Shown: positions 52,112 to 60,512, counted from the stretch's first letter. The stretch: 64,000 nt of DNA from Streptomyces iranensis (GCF_017874715.1 NZ_JAGGLR010000011.1:124001-188000); one strand, 5' to 3'. Numbers and translations: made by a program. The notes: generated by a model not told the origin, from the sequence alone.

Positions 52112-53233
52112 CTAACGAGCCGCCTGCTCATCGAATGCCCAGGCGACATCCCTGAGCAGGGCGTGCCGCCAGCCCGCCCGGTCGTGGCCCGACGCCGACC
52201 GCGAGACCCGTACGGTCGCGCCGGTTCGTGTCGCCAGGGTCTCGGTCAGCTCGCAGTGGGGGAGCATCCGGGTCTCGTGTTCCCCCACGTCGAACGCGAT
52301 ACGCAGACCGGACAGGTCGGGACGCTCCCGCAGCCACGCGGCGACGGTGCCGCCGACCGGGCCGCCCAAGGGGTCCGGCAGGTCCATGGCGTCGGGTGTC
52401 CACCAGAATGACCCCGACTGACAGGCGACGCGGGACACCAGGTCCGGGAACTCCAGTGCCGCGTACATCGCGCTCAGCCCGCCCATGCTCTGCCCGGCGA
52501 CCACCAGCTGGTCCACATCGGCGGGTACGCCGGATTCCGCCACCAGTGGCAGCAGTTCGTCCCGGATCGCCTCCCACAGGGCGGGTCCGCACCCGAACTC
52601 GGTCTCCCTGTCCTTGCTCGGCAGGAAGACGAGCGTGACGGCGGGCATCTCGCCACTGGCGACGGCCGAGTCGAACGCGGTCATGGCCGGGTGCAGGTAC
52701 AGCCAGTCGTCCCCGTCGAGCAGCAGGACCACGGGTCCGCCACCACCCGCCGGGTGGACCCGCACGGTGCGCCGCCCGCCGAGCCGTTCGCTGCTCCAGC
52801 GGATCCGGGTGCGCGGGAGTGGCAGTACGGCGTCGGCGCCGGTGCCGATGACGGGCCAGTGCGGCTGGGCCGGGGCGTCCGGGGTCGCGGCGATGGACCG
52901 GTCACCGCCCGCACCGGCCGGGTTGAACGGATCGGCGTGCGCCGCGTCGCCCACGAGGAGTTGATAGGTCACCCGCAGCCGCTCGGGCATGCGCACCTCG
53001 GCGTACCAGCAGTCCGTGTCACCCCACCGGCGCAGGGCGACCGGCTCCGACCAGCTCTCGAAGCCGATGCTCGCAGGAGAGCCGCGCCACAGGAACAAGG
53101 TCACCCAACCACCGCCGTCGGCGGGCACCGACGCGGGTGTCCTCGCCGCCGCCCAGAACTCGTCGGTGCCGGGTGCGCCGGGCAGCCCGAACCCGGCGAA
53201 GGCGTTCTCCCCATCGGCCGCGCCCAGGCGCAT
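52112..53233 (-). CDS. cchJ: Coelichelin esterase (enterochelin-esterase/Fes-like)
   Basis: 373 aa. An N-terminal beta-sandwich domain (about 1-145) is followed by an alpha/beta hydrolase with VVAGQSMGGLSAM; Ser in GxSxG is the nucleophile, and SGHDRAGWRHAL supplies the His. The family (PF00756/Fes) hydrolyses siderophore esters or peptides. Proposed roles in coelichelin are release of the assembled peptide or iron recovery. Convergent with cchI, divergent from cchK over an iron box. Confidence 0.92.
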   Translation of the reverse strand: MRLGAADGENAFAGFGLPGAPGTDEFWAAARTPASVPADGGGWVTLFLWRGSPASIGFESWSEPVALRRWGDTDCWYAEVRMPERLRVTYQLLVGDAAHADPFNPAGAGGDRSIAATPDAPAQPHWPVIGTGADAVLPLPRTRIRWSSERLGGRRTVRVHPAGGGGPVVLLLDGDDWLYLHPAMTAFDSAVASGEMPAVTLVFLPSKDRETEFGCGPALWEAIRDELLPLVAESGVPADVDQLVVAGQSMGGLSAMYAALEFPDLVSRVACQSGSFWWTPDAMDLPDPLGGPVGGTVAAWLRERPDLSGLRIAFDVGEHETRMLPHCELTETLATRTGATVRVSRSASGHDRAGWRHALLRDVAWAFDEQAAR

Positions 53234-53280
53234 GAACGTCTCCTTGTGAGAGGGAAGGGACAGAGCTAAACTCCCGTCAA

Positions 53281-53299
53281 TTAGGCGAGCCTAACCTAA
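53281..53299. promoter_or_regulatory. Iron box between cchJ and cchK
   Basis: TTAGGCGAGCCTAACCTAA matches 15 of 19 positions of the iron-box consensus. It lies 48 bp from the cchJ start and 28 bp from the cchK start, so it can control both divergent transcripts. Confidence 0.85.
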
Positions 53300-53326
53300 G
53301 TGTGGTCTTCGTAGGAGGCGATGGGC

Positions 53327-53539
53327 ATGAGCACAAACCCTTTCGATGACACCGAAGGCCGTTTCCTGGTCCTGGTGAACGACGAGGGCCAGCACTCGCT
53401 CTGGCCGGCCTTCGCCGAGGTGCCCGGGGGATGGACGATCGTCTTCGACGAGAACACCCGCGAGGCGTGCCTGGAGTTCATCGAGGCCCACTGGACCGAC
53501 CTGCGCCCCCGGTCCCTGGCGGAGACCATGGAGGACTGA
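53327..53539 (+). CDS. cchK: MbtH-like protein
   Basis: 70 aa from ATG 53327, chosen because GGAGG (53314-53318) gives proper spacing; ATG 53321 is only 2 bases after it. MbtH signature residues are present: NDEGQHSLWP and VPGGW, then the C-terminal DLRPRSL. MbtH proteins bind and activate NRPS adenylation domains, here of CchH. Amidohydrolase follows 65 bp downstream. Confidence 0.95.
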   Translation: MSTNPFDDTEGRFLVLVNDEGQHSLWPAFAEVPGGWTIVFDENTREACLEFIEAHWTDLRPRSLAETMED

Positions 53540-53604
53540 CTCGGGCCGACCCCCGGCCCCTTTGTCGTCGCAAGCCGCCCAGGCACCGAGGAGAGCCCTG
53601 GCAG

Positions 53605-55182
53605 ATGCTCTGCACCAGACTGACGAACGCCCGCTTCCGCACCATGGACCCGGACCACCCCGTCGCCCACGACCTGGGCATCTGGCGGGGCCGGATCGTG
53701 GGCCTGGACGAGGCCGTGACCTCCCTGCCCGCCCGCGAGGTGATCGACCTGCGGGGCGCCACCGTACTGCCCGGGTTCATCGACCCCCATGTGCACCTGG
53801 CCTGGACCGGGTTCAAGCAGAAGACCCCGAGCATCGCGGGGCGCACGCGGATCGACGACGTGCTCGCCACCGTGGAGGAGGCCGTCACCCGGAACAGCTC
53901 GCCCGGAGCCTGGGTGAGCATCGTCGGCTACGACCAGCGAGCCCTGGGCCGCCACCTGACCGCCGCCGAACTGGACAAGGTCAGCCACGGGCGCAAGCTG
54001 TTGGTGATGCACGATTCCGGGCACGGCTGCCTCGTCAACTCCGCCGCCCTCGACCTGCTCCCCGCCGACATCCCGCACGAGAGCGGGTTCCTCGCCGAGG
54101 GTGCCATGGGCGCCGCCCGCGCTCTGCGCCTCCCGTACTCCCAGCGGGAATTGGCCGAGGCGATCGCCCGCGCCGCCCGCACCTGCCTGGCCGAGGGCGT
54201 CACCGCCTGTGCCGAGGCGGGCATCGGCGACACCCTCTTCGGCCACAGCCCGGTCGAGCTGGGCGCCTACCAACTCGCCCATGAATCGGGCCTGTTGCCG
54301 CTGCGCGTACAGGTCATGGTGTCCGCCGACCGGTTGCACCCGGTCGCCGCACACGAAGCCGACGGGATTCCGCGAGCCCTCGACCTCGGACTGCGCACCG
54401 GGTTCGGGGACGACCGGCTCTCCGTGGGCGCGCTGAAGATCTACACGGACGGCGGCATGATGGCCCGGACCGCCGCGCTCAGCAGCCCGTACCAGGGGCT
54501 GGACCACATGGGTGAGCTACAGGACGACCCGGAGGTGCTCGCGGACACGATCGTGGACGGCCATCTGGCCGGGTGGCAGCTCGCGGTCCACGCGATCGGC
54601 GACCGCGCCGCCGACGTGGCCCTGGACGCCCTGGAACGGGCCCAGCACCTCCGGCCACGCCCCGGCGCCCGGCACCGCATCGAGCACGCCGGCCTGATCC
54701 GCCCCGACCAGCTCCCGCGCTTCGCGCAACTCGGCATCAGCGCGGTCGTCCAGCCCAACTTCCTGCGCTACTTCGGCGACGACTACGCGGCGATCATGGG
54801 CGAGGAACGGGCCCCGTGGCTCTACCGCGGCAGGGCATTTCTGGATCACGGCATCCCCCTCGTCGGCAGCTCCGACCGTCCCGTCACGGACGGATCTCCG
54901 CTGAGGGCCATCCAGTTCATGGTCGAGCGAACCTCCGAGTCCGGTCAGGTGATCGGCCCGGACGAGGGGATCACCCTCGACGAGGCCCTGCGGGCCTACA
55001 CGGTCGCAGGCGCGTTCGCCTGCCGCTGGGAGGACAGCCTGGGAAGTCTCACCCCGGGCAAGCTCGCCGACCTGGTCGTGCTCGGCGACGACCCCCGGCG
55101 GGTCGATACATCGCGTATCGGGGACATCGAGGTGGTGGCGACGTACGTCGGCGGTCGGGAGACCGGGAAGCCGACGTCATGA
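53605..55182 (+). CDS. Amidohydrolase family 3 metal-dependent hydrolase
   Basis: 525 aa, ATG 53605 after GAGGAGA. The HxH metal motif GFIDPHVHLAWTG (about 56-68), VHAIGDRA with a His ligand and AGLIRPDQL, and the final amidohydrolase barrel-closing VPGKLADL-type segment (LTPGKLADLVVLGDD) place it in the YtcJ/AmdHD3 group. These cleave amide or formyl bonds. It follows cchK at 65 bp and may be in the iron-regulated transcript. A role in siderophore degradation or deformylation is speculative. Confidence 0.88.
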   Translation: MLCTRLTNARFRTMDPDHPVAHDLGIWRGRIVGLDEAVTSLPAREVIDLRGATVLPGFIDPHVHLAWTGFKQKTPSIAGRTRIDDVLATVEEAVTRNSSPGAWVSIVGYDQRALGRHLTAAELDKVSHGRKLLVMHDSGHGCLVNSAALDLLPADIPHESGFLAEGAMGAARALRLPYSQRELAEAIARAARTCLAEGVTACAEAGIGDTLFGHSPVELGAYQLAHESGLLPLRVQVMVSADRLHPVAAHEADGIPRALDLGLRTGFGDDRLSVGALKIYTDGGMMARTAALSSPYQGLDHMGELQDDPEVLADTIVDGHLAGWQLAVHAIGDRAADVALDALERAQHLRPRPGARHRIEHAGLIRPDQLPRFAQLGISAVVQPNFLRYFGDDYAAIMGEERAPWLYRGRAFLDHGIPLVGSSDRPVTDGSPLRAIQFMVERTSESGQVIGPDEGITLDEALRAYTVAGAFACRWEDSLGSLTPGKLADLVVLGDDPRRVDTSRIGDIEVVATYVGGRETGKPTS

Positions 55183-55217
55183 AGCCGGCGCCCGGCTCAC
55201 CGATAGCCTTGGCCGCT

Positions 55218-55655
55218 ATGACGCGCGCTTGGATCCTGCCGATAGTCCTCGTACTCTGCGGCGCAGCCCTCGCCACTGGCCTGACCTCCAGCGGAAACCC
55301 CGGCGCAGCCGTAGCGCCCCTGCTGGTGTTCGTACTGCTCGCAGGCGTGAACTCGCCCCTGATCTTCCCGAGGTCGATCAGCGCACCGGAGGCACAACGG
55401 CGCAGCGCGGCAGACGGCCGTCCAGTCGTCTTCTGGCGACCGGGCTGCGCGTTCTGCCTCCGCCTGCGTATCCGCCTGGGCCGCGACGCCCGCCAGGTGC
55501 ACTGGGTCAACATCTGGCGTGACCCGGCTGGTGCGGCAGCGGTGCGGGCGGCCAACGACGGCAACGAGACCGTACCGACCGTCGTCGTGGCAGGCCGGCC
55601 ACACACCAACCCCGACCCCGCATGGGTGCGCGAACAGCTCTCCCGCTCCGCGTGA
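55218..55655 (+). CDS. Membrane-anchored glutaredoxin/mycoredoxin-like protein
   Basis: 145 aa from ATG 55218; an earlier ATG (55179) overlaps the amidohydrolase stop and would add 13 residues. Two hydrophobic helices (about 5-22 and 30-47) are followed by the short thioredoxin-fold domain WRPGCAFCLRLR with the CxxC redox pair and DGNETVPTVVV, the cis-Pro segment of glutaredoxins. Actinobacterial relatives are membrane-bound glutaredoxin-like proteins. It could reduce disulfides or support copper/iron homeostasis. The redox partner would be mycothiol, as for mycoredoxins; inference. Confidence 0.82.
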   Translation: MTRAWILPIVLVLCGAALATGLTSSGNPGAAVAPLLVFVLLAGVNSPLIFPRSISAPEAQRRSAADGRPVVFWRPGCAFCLRLRIRLGRDARQVHWVNIWRDPAGAAAVRAANDGNETVPTVVVAGRPHTNPDPAWVREQLSRSA

Positions 55656-55770
55656 CAGGGAGCAGTGGTCTTTCGCAGAGGCTTGCGCGGGCCCGGACCG
55701 AGGCCGAAAGACTGACCGTCCACCGCGTTGCTGGTGGGCTCGGGCTCGCCGTGTTCGCTAACGTCGACCC

Positions 55771-56148
55771 GTGTTGCGCACGAGATTCACCGAAATGTTC
55801 GGTATCACATACCCGGTGATGGCGGCCCCCATGGGCTTGCACAGCGGCGGGACACTCGCCGCCGCGGTGTCCGCCGCAGGCGGGCTCGGATCCTTCGCGG
55901 GTACACATCCCTGGCAGGCCGCATGGCGCACAGGGCCGACTCCGCGGGCGGCCACGGTCGTGGGGAGGCTCGTGCTGGTGGCCCGCGGCCTCTCCAACGC
56001 CGACATCGCCGAATACCTCCACCTCAGCCACGGCACCGTCAAGACACACATCGGCCGGCTGCTGAGCAAGCTGGAAGCGCGCGATCGTGCGCAACTGGTC
56101 ATCAGCGCCTACGAATCAGGGCTCGTCACGGCGACCGGCGGCTCCTGA
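55771..56148 (+). CDS. Chimeric scar gene: nitronate monooxygenase N-terminus fused to LuxR HTH
   Basis: 125 aa, GTG 55771. Residues 1-46 (RFTEMFGITYPVMAAPMG, then AAVSAAGGLGSF) are the start of a nitronate monooxygenase TIM barrel. From about 70, VARGLSNADIAEYLHLSHGTVKTHIGRLLSKL is the DNA-binding end of a NarL/FixJ response regulator. The rest of both proteins is missing. An in-frame deletion joining two genes explains it. It might still be expressed, but a receiver domain and barrel are absent, so function is doubtful. Confidence 0.8.
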   Translation: MLRTRFTEMFGITYPVMAAPMGLHSGGTLAAAVSAAGGLGSFAGTHPWQAAWRTGPTPRAATVVGRLVLVARGLSNADIAEYLHLSHGTVKTHIGRLLSKLEARDRAQLVISAYESGLVTATGGS

Positions 56149-57002
56149 ACTCCCGCGCCGGCCGGGGGAGCCGAACCACCGCGCGCCCGGGTCCGCGACC
56201 GCCGGCCTCGGCTGCGCGTCATCGACATCAGCAGCCCGTGGGTCTCGTCGTCGGCGGCGACTACAAGCCCACGACCCGCCTCGCCTATCGGGGCACCGTC
56301 GATCCCGGTGACAACGCAGCCGGCAGCCCGGCACAGGGCGATGCCGGCCGCGAAATGCACGCTCCTGGAGAAGGCGCCGCCATCGGTGACATACGCGGCA
56401 CGCTTACCGGCGGCAACCCAGGCCAGCGCCAGCGTCGTGGACACGACGCGCGGCCGGAAACGTTCGATGAACTCAGAGTGGGCCAGCAGATCCACGGTCC
56501 GAAACCCGGGCGCACTCGGGAACGGCGGATCCAGGTTGACGTCCACCAACCGGGAAGCGGACGTGGGCGTCAGCAGCGCGTCTCCGGCCCCGTCATGCCG
56601 CACCCAGGCGGTCTCCCCGTCGGTGAAGAAGACCTCGCCGCCGAACGGGTCGGCCACCGCCGCCGCCCCATCGCGCAGCGCCACGTTGACGGCCACCAGC
56701 ATGTTCCCGACGGCGTAGTTCAGCGTGCCGCACAGGGGATCCACCAGCCACTGGCGCACAGCGTCGGCGGCGCCCTGCTGCCCGCCTTCCTCGCCGAGTA
56801 CCGCGTCATCGGGCCGCGCGGCACGGATGACGCCGAGGATCGCCTTCTCGGCCTCCACATCGGCGGTGGTGGCAAAGTCCCCGGCGCCCTTGTCGATGCG
56901 GCTGAGCCGCCGGCCGTACATGTCGCGGACCACGTCCGCGCCCGCCCGCGCCCCGGCTATCGCGACTGCGGCGTCGTCGGAGTCCGCGTATGAGTTGGTC
57001 AT
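56109..57002 (-). CDS. Inositol-monophosphatase-like protein with altered metal ligands
   Basis: 297 aa. IMPase superfamily layout: ATTADVEAEKAI, LGEEGG (first metal Glu pair) and WLVDPLCGTLNYAVG. The canonical WxDPxDGTxNF becomes DPLCGT, so one metal-binding Asp is Cys. The usual WDxAAG near the C-terminus reads VHFAAG, so its Asp is His. Both changes affect the Mg sites. It may have weak or different activity. About 30 Arg/Ser-rich residues at the C-terminus overlap the chimeric gene on the other strand by 40 bp. Confidence 0.82.
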   Translation of the reverse strand: MTNSYADSDDAAVAIAGARAGADVVRDMYGRRLSRIDKGAGDFATTADVEAEKAILGVIRAARPDDAVLGEEGGQQGAADAVRQWLVDPLCGTLNYAVGNMLVAVNVALRDGAAAVADPFGGEVFFTDGETAWVRHDGAGDALLTPTSASRLVDVNLDPPFPSAPGFRTVDLLAHSEFIERFRPRVVSTTLALAWVAAGKRAAYVTDGGAFSRSVHFAAGIALCRAAGCVVTGIDGAPIGEAGRGLVVAADDETHGLLMSMTRSRGRRSRTRARGGSAPPAGAGVQEPPVAVTSPDS

Positions 57003-57084
57003 GCCGTGCAGGCTACCGAGGCGAAGCCACCCCCCGGCGGACCTTCCCGGTCAGAGCACTGGGGAGGCTCGCGGCGAGGAGGTG

Positions 57085-57639
57085 TCAGGGGCTGCTCGCG
57101 AAGTGGTGCTTGGCCCAGCCGGTGGCGGTCACCACCTCGCGCGCGATATCCACGACGGCACGCCCATCCGTCACCACCCGTACGGTCTCCGCGGTGGCCC
57201 GCTGGTCCAGCAGCCATGCCTTGCGAGCACTGCCTTCCAGCTCCTGCTCCAGCTCCGAGCCGAGTTCCCGGCGCACGAGCCGCTCTCGGGCGGTGGCATC
57301 GGAGGCGGTGAGCAGAACCCGTATGATCCGTGTCCCCGTTCCCATAGCGCGCTCGAACATTCCCGTGGACTCAGGCAGCACACTCACGGTGTTGGTGTAG
57401 ATCAGTCGGCGGTAACCGCCTCGGGCGTAGTTCGCCCACACGGCCGTCAGGTTGCTTTCGGTGATTTCCGAGCGGTGGGGATCTCCCACCGGGGCCGGAT
57501 GGACCTGACCCATGAAGTCGCCATCGATGACCGCGTGCGAGACGGCTGCGGCCCGCAGTACGGCCGATACCTCCCACCCCACCGTCGTCTTGCCGACTCC
57601 GGCCCGCCCTCCGATGAGCAGTACTTCCGCGTGATCCAT
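57085..57639 (-). CDS. P-loop nucleotide kinase-like protein
   Basis: 184 aa with Walker A GGRAGVGKTT at about 10-19, IDGDFMGQVHP as the substrate/Walker B-like Asp region and VLLTASDATARERLVRRELGS as the lid. It resembles small-molecule kinases of the AAA_18/adenylate-kinase-like group. Substrate unknown. Separated from the IMPase-like gene by 82 bp on the same strand. Confidence 0.75.
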   Translation of the reverse strand: MDHAEVLLIGGRAGVGKTTVGWEVSAVLRAAAVSHAVIDGDFMGQVHPAPVGDPHRSEITESNLTAVWANYARGGYRRLIYTNTVSVLPESTGMFERAMGTGTRIIRVLLTASDATARERLVRRELGSELEQELEGSARKAWLLDQRATAETVRVVTDGRAVVDIAREVVTATGWAKHHFASSP

Positions 57640-57875
57640 GGGGGCAGCCTGCCATCACACATCCGTCCGAGGCGATCCGATATCGGTTGGCTGTGTATCT
57701 CGGTGCGGGCTCTGGCCCACTTCGTGTGGTCGCTTACACAGGGTGACTGTTGATCTTCGCCTAATGGTGGCTTTAGTGGTCGTAGGCGGTCAGTGCGCGC
57801 ATGACTGCCCGGCCGCGCATGAAGCCGACTCCCCTCATCAGGCCCCCGTTGGAACCGATCGTCTAGGCTGGCGCG

Positions 57876-58727
57876 GTGACTGATGAGCAGGAGCGGGTGC
57901 AGCCGTCGGGAGTGTGGGCCACGGCGGTGGGGGTGGCCAGGGTGCGGGCGCTGGAGACCGAGCGGGAGAACGCGCTGTTCCGCGACCCACTGGCACAGGC
58001 CTTCGCGACCGCCGGCGGCCTGTGGCCCTCCTCGCCGCCGCTGCCCGATGACGAGGCCGCGCGAAGCCGTCGGCTGGCCGTGTCGTTCTCCATCGTCATC
58101 AGGACGAAGTTCCTCGACGACCTGTTGCGGCAGGCCTCGTCGTCCGGTGTCCGGCAGGTCGTGCTGCTCGGCGCCGGCATGGACAGCCGGGCCTTCCGGA
58201 TGGACTGGCCCGAGGGCACCCGGCTGTTCGAGGTCGATACCGCCGCGCCACTGGACTTCAAGGCTTCGGTGCTGCGCCAGGAGCGGGCCGTCGCAGGCTG
58301 CGAGCGGATCACCGTCGCGGTGGATCTGCGTGAGGACTGGCCAGGCGCGCTGGCCGCCGCAGGACATGACCCGGCCGTGCCGACCGCGTGGATCGCCGAA
58401 GGACTACTGATCTATCTGCCCGAGGACGCGGTGGAGCTACTGCTGGCCCGGATCAGCACGCAGTCGGCGGCAGGCAGTCGGATGGGGATGACATTGGGCT
58501 CGCGCGGCGTGCTCGAGCGCTTCGGCGCGGACGCCGTGCCGGGTTCGGCGGCGTCCATGTGGGTCTCGGAGATGCCCGACGACCCGGTGGGCTGGCTGGC
58601 CGGGCACGGCTGGGAGGCCGACAGCCACACCCTGCGCGAACGCGCCGCCGCCTACGGCCGCCCGATGAGCACCCCGCCGCAGCGCGAGGAGCGGCCCGGC
58701 GGACTGATCTCGGCGGTGCGCCGGTAG
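57876..58727 (+). CDS. SAM-dependent methyltransferase (TIGR00027/leucine carboxyl methyltransferase-like)
   Basis: 283 aa, GTG 57876. TAGGCT at 57864-57869, six bases before the GTG, suggests a leaderless message. VVLLGAGMDSRAFRM is the SAM-binding glycine motif, and FEVDTAAPLDFK and AEGLLIYLPEDAV are typical for the PPM-type family common in actinobacteria. Members methylate carboxyl or hydroxyl groups. Substrate unknown; it stands alone. Confidence 0.85.
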   Translation: MTDEQERVQPSGVWATAVGVARVRALETERENALFRDPLAQAFATAGGLWPSSPPLPDDEAARSRRLAVSFSIVIRTKFLDDLLRQASSSGVRQVVLLGAGMDSRAFRMDWPEGTRLFEVDTAAPLDFKASVLRQERAVAGCERITVAVDLREDWPGALAAAGHDPAVPTAWIAEGLLIYLPEDAVELLLARISTQSAAGSRMGMTLGSRGVLERFGADAVPGSAASMWVSEMPDDPVGWLAGHGWEADSHTLRERAAAYGRPMSTPPQREERPGGLISAVRR

Positions 58728-58839
58728 AGCGGCTCCCGGTTCCCTATTCCCTGGATGATCGATTCCAAGGGGGCCTGATGAGTGGAGCCGGGTTCGGGCG
58801 ACGAGATCGTCTGCCGTGACCGGCGCCCTTCTTCGCCGA

Positions 58840-58937
58840 AGGTGCCACCCGCGGTGCCCCGCGGGCCCTCCTGGAAACTGTGGGAGGAGATCAGGGAACA
58901 GGGTTATCGCCGCGGCTACGCCAGTGTCCGTGCCTAG
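58840..58937 (+). pseudogene. Short transposase fragment (ISL3-like)
   Basis: One frame reads LWEEIREQGYRRGYASVRA then TAG (58935-58937). The pattern EIRxxGYxGxYxxVR occurs in ISL3 and related transposases. Nothing else of the element is seen. It lies in the 332-bp gap after the methyltransferase, which holds no gene. Low confidence because of length. Confidence 0.35.
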
Positions 58938-59059
58938 GTCAGCAGGACGCTTCGCGGCAAACCTCAACCGGTGGGCCCCCGTCCACCACACGATGTGGAC
59001 CGGAGCCTCGGTGCGGGAGCCGTTTCGAGGTGAGTGTGGGAGTCGGCGGCTCATGGGGC

Positions 59060-60184
59060 CTACTCACCTCCGGTGAACATGTTGATCAAGCTGTGGGGTG
59101 TGTCGTCTCCGTAGAACAACTCGTGGACGTAGGTGCCTTCGGTGGCGGCCGCAGCGCTGCGGAGGAACATGGCCTGCTCGCATTCGGTGAGCGCGGTCTC
59201 CACGTCGTCGGGGTGTGCGGCGATGGCCTTGCCGAGTTCGGCGGCGTCGTACATGGCCAGGTTGGCGCCCTCGCCGTTCGGGAGCGAGAGATGGGCGGCG
59301 TCGCCGAGCAGAGTCACCCCCGGCACCCGATCCCACCGATGCTCGACGGGCAGGCCGAAGAGGGGGCGCGGCACGGGGGCGGTGTCACCGTCGGCGATCA
59401 GCGCGGTGAGCTCCGGTGCCCAGCCGGTGAACTCCTGCGCGATCCGTGCGGTGGCCGCGGCGGCATCGGTGAAGTCGATGTCCGCGAACCAGTCCCGCGG
59501 CCGGGCGAGCATCACATAGGTGTGCAGGGTGCCGCCCTTCTCCCGGTGGGCCAGGAATCCCTTGCCCGGCGCGAGCGCGAACAGCGATCCGCCGCCGACA
59601 GCTTTCGCGCTGGCCGGGTGGCGGGTGTCGGCGTCGAACAGGCAGGTCTCGACGGCCGACATGCCGATGTACTCGGGGGTGGCGTCGGACAGCAGTGGCC
59701 GGACTCGGGACCACGCGCCGTCCGCGCCGACCAGCAGGCCGGTGGTGACGGTGCTGCCGTCGGCGAAGGTCACCTGGTGGCGGCCCTCGCCGAGGGCACG
59801 GGTCCCACTGACCTTGTGCCCCCACCGGATGGTGTTCGCCGGGAGCGAGCCGAGGAGCATCTGCCGCAACTCGCCGCGCAGCACCTCGGGACTGCCACCC
59901 GTACCGTCGTCGGCTTTGTCGAACAGGACGGCCCCGTCCCGGTCGAGGACCCGTATCGCCTGGCGCCCCTCCAGGACGAGGCCGCGGAACTCGTCCGTCA
60001 GGCCGGCCGCCTCGAGAGCCGGCTGTCCGCTGTCCTCGTGGATGTCGAGCATCCCGCCCTGCGTGCGCGCCGTCGGGGAGGCCTCCGCCTCGTAGACGGT
60101 GGCAGGGATGCCGTGGACGTGCAGGACGCGGGCGAGCGTGAGGCCGCCGAGTCCGGCACCGATGATGGTGACGTCAGTGGTCAT
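59060..60184 (-). CDS. TetX-like FAD-dependent monooxygenase
   Basis: 374 aa, ATG 60184 chosen over a longer frame because the protein motif begins there. GAGLGGLTLARVLHVHG is the FAD/NAD motif; LVGADGAWSRVRPLL and GDAAHLSLPNGEGANLAMYDAAELG match class A flavoprotein monooxygenases, closest to the tetracycline-modifying TetX group. It hydroxylates an aromatic or polyketide-like compound; it may detoxify an antibiotic. The 328-bp upstream region has an inverted repeat near the start and a phased heptamer array, suggesting strict control. Confidence 0.88.
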   Translation of the reverse strand: MTTDVTIIGAGLGGLTLARVLHVHGIPATVYEAEASPTARTQGGMLDIHEDSGQPALEAAGLTDEFRGLVLEGRQAIRVLDRDGAVLFDKADDGTGGSPEVLRGELRQMLLGSLPANTIRWGHKVSGTRALGEGRHQVTFADGSTVTTGLLVGADGAWSRVRPLLSDATPEYIGMSAVETCLFDADTRHPASAKAVGGGSLFALAPGKGFLAHREKGGTLHTYVMLARPRDWFADIDFTDAAAATARIAQEFTGWAPELTALIADGDTAPVPRPLFGLPVEHRWDRVPGVTLLGDAAHLSLPNGEGANLAMYDAAELGKAIAAHPDDVETALTECEQAMFLRSAAAATEGTYVHELFYGDDTPHSLINMFTGGE

Positions 60185-60206
60185 GGTGGTCCCTTGCTGT
60201 CGCACG

Positions 60207-60230
60207 CCTGCCGGATGGGCGCCCGGCAGG
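60207..60230. promoter_or_regulatory. 24-bp inverted repeat in the leader of the FAD monooxygenase
   Basis: CCTGCCGG-N8-CCGGCAGG, a perfect 8-bp inverted repeat, begins 23 bases upstream of the monooxygenase ATG. It could be a TetR-type operator or an RNA hairpin in the 5' leader. Confidence 0.5.
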
Positions 60231-60255
60231 ATCTCTTTTGAAGGTTCCAGGCCCC

Positions 60256-60305
60256 GCCGACCGACCACCGACAACGGACCGACAGCCACCGATGTGTGAC
60301 CGACA
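60256..60305. promoter_or_regulatory. Phased direct heptamers ACCGACA (SARP/OmpR-like operator array)
   Basis: Five copies of ACCGACA-like heptamers begin at 60256 (GCCGACC), 60267, 60278, 60288 (ACCGATG) and 60299, spaced 11, 11, 10 and 11 bp. Repeats at one helical turn are characteristic of SARP and other OmpR-type winged-helix activators. On the monooxygenase strand the unit is TGTCGGT. The nearest gene start is 72 bp away (monooxygenase); the divergent acetyltransferase starts at 60513. Confidence 0.45.
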
Positions 60306-60512
60306 CCGCGGCTTTTCCGTCCGATCACCCCAGTTCAAGGCACTGACCGGGAGGGCGTCCGGCCCCCTCGCGAAGCGATGGGCCGGGGCGGTTATGGTTC
60401 CATCAGCCCGGCGCCACTACCGGACGCGTCGGCAGGAATCCAGTCGGGGGAAACGCGTCGGGCGGTCTCGCGCCGCTCGGCCGACCGCGCGCAGGGGGAA
60501 AGGCACATCACG

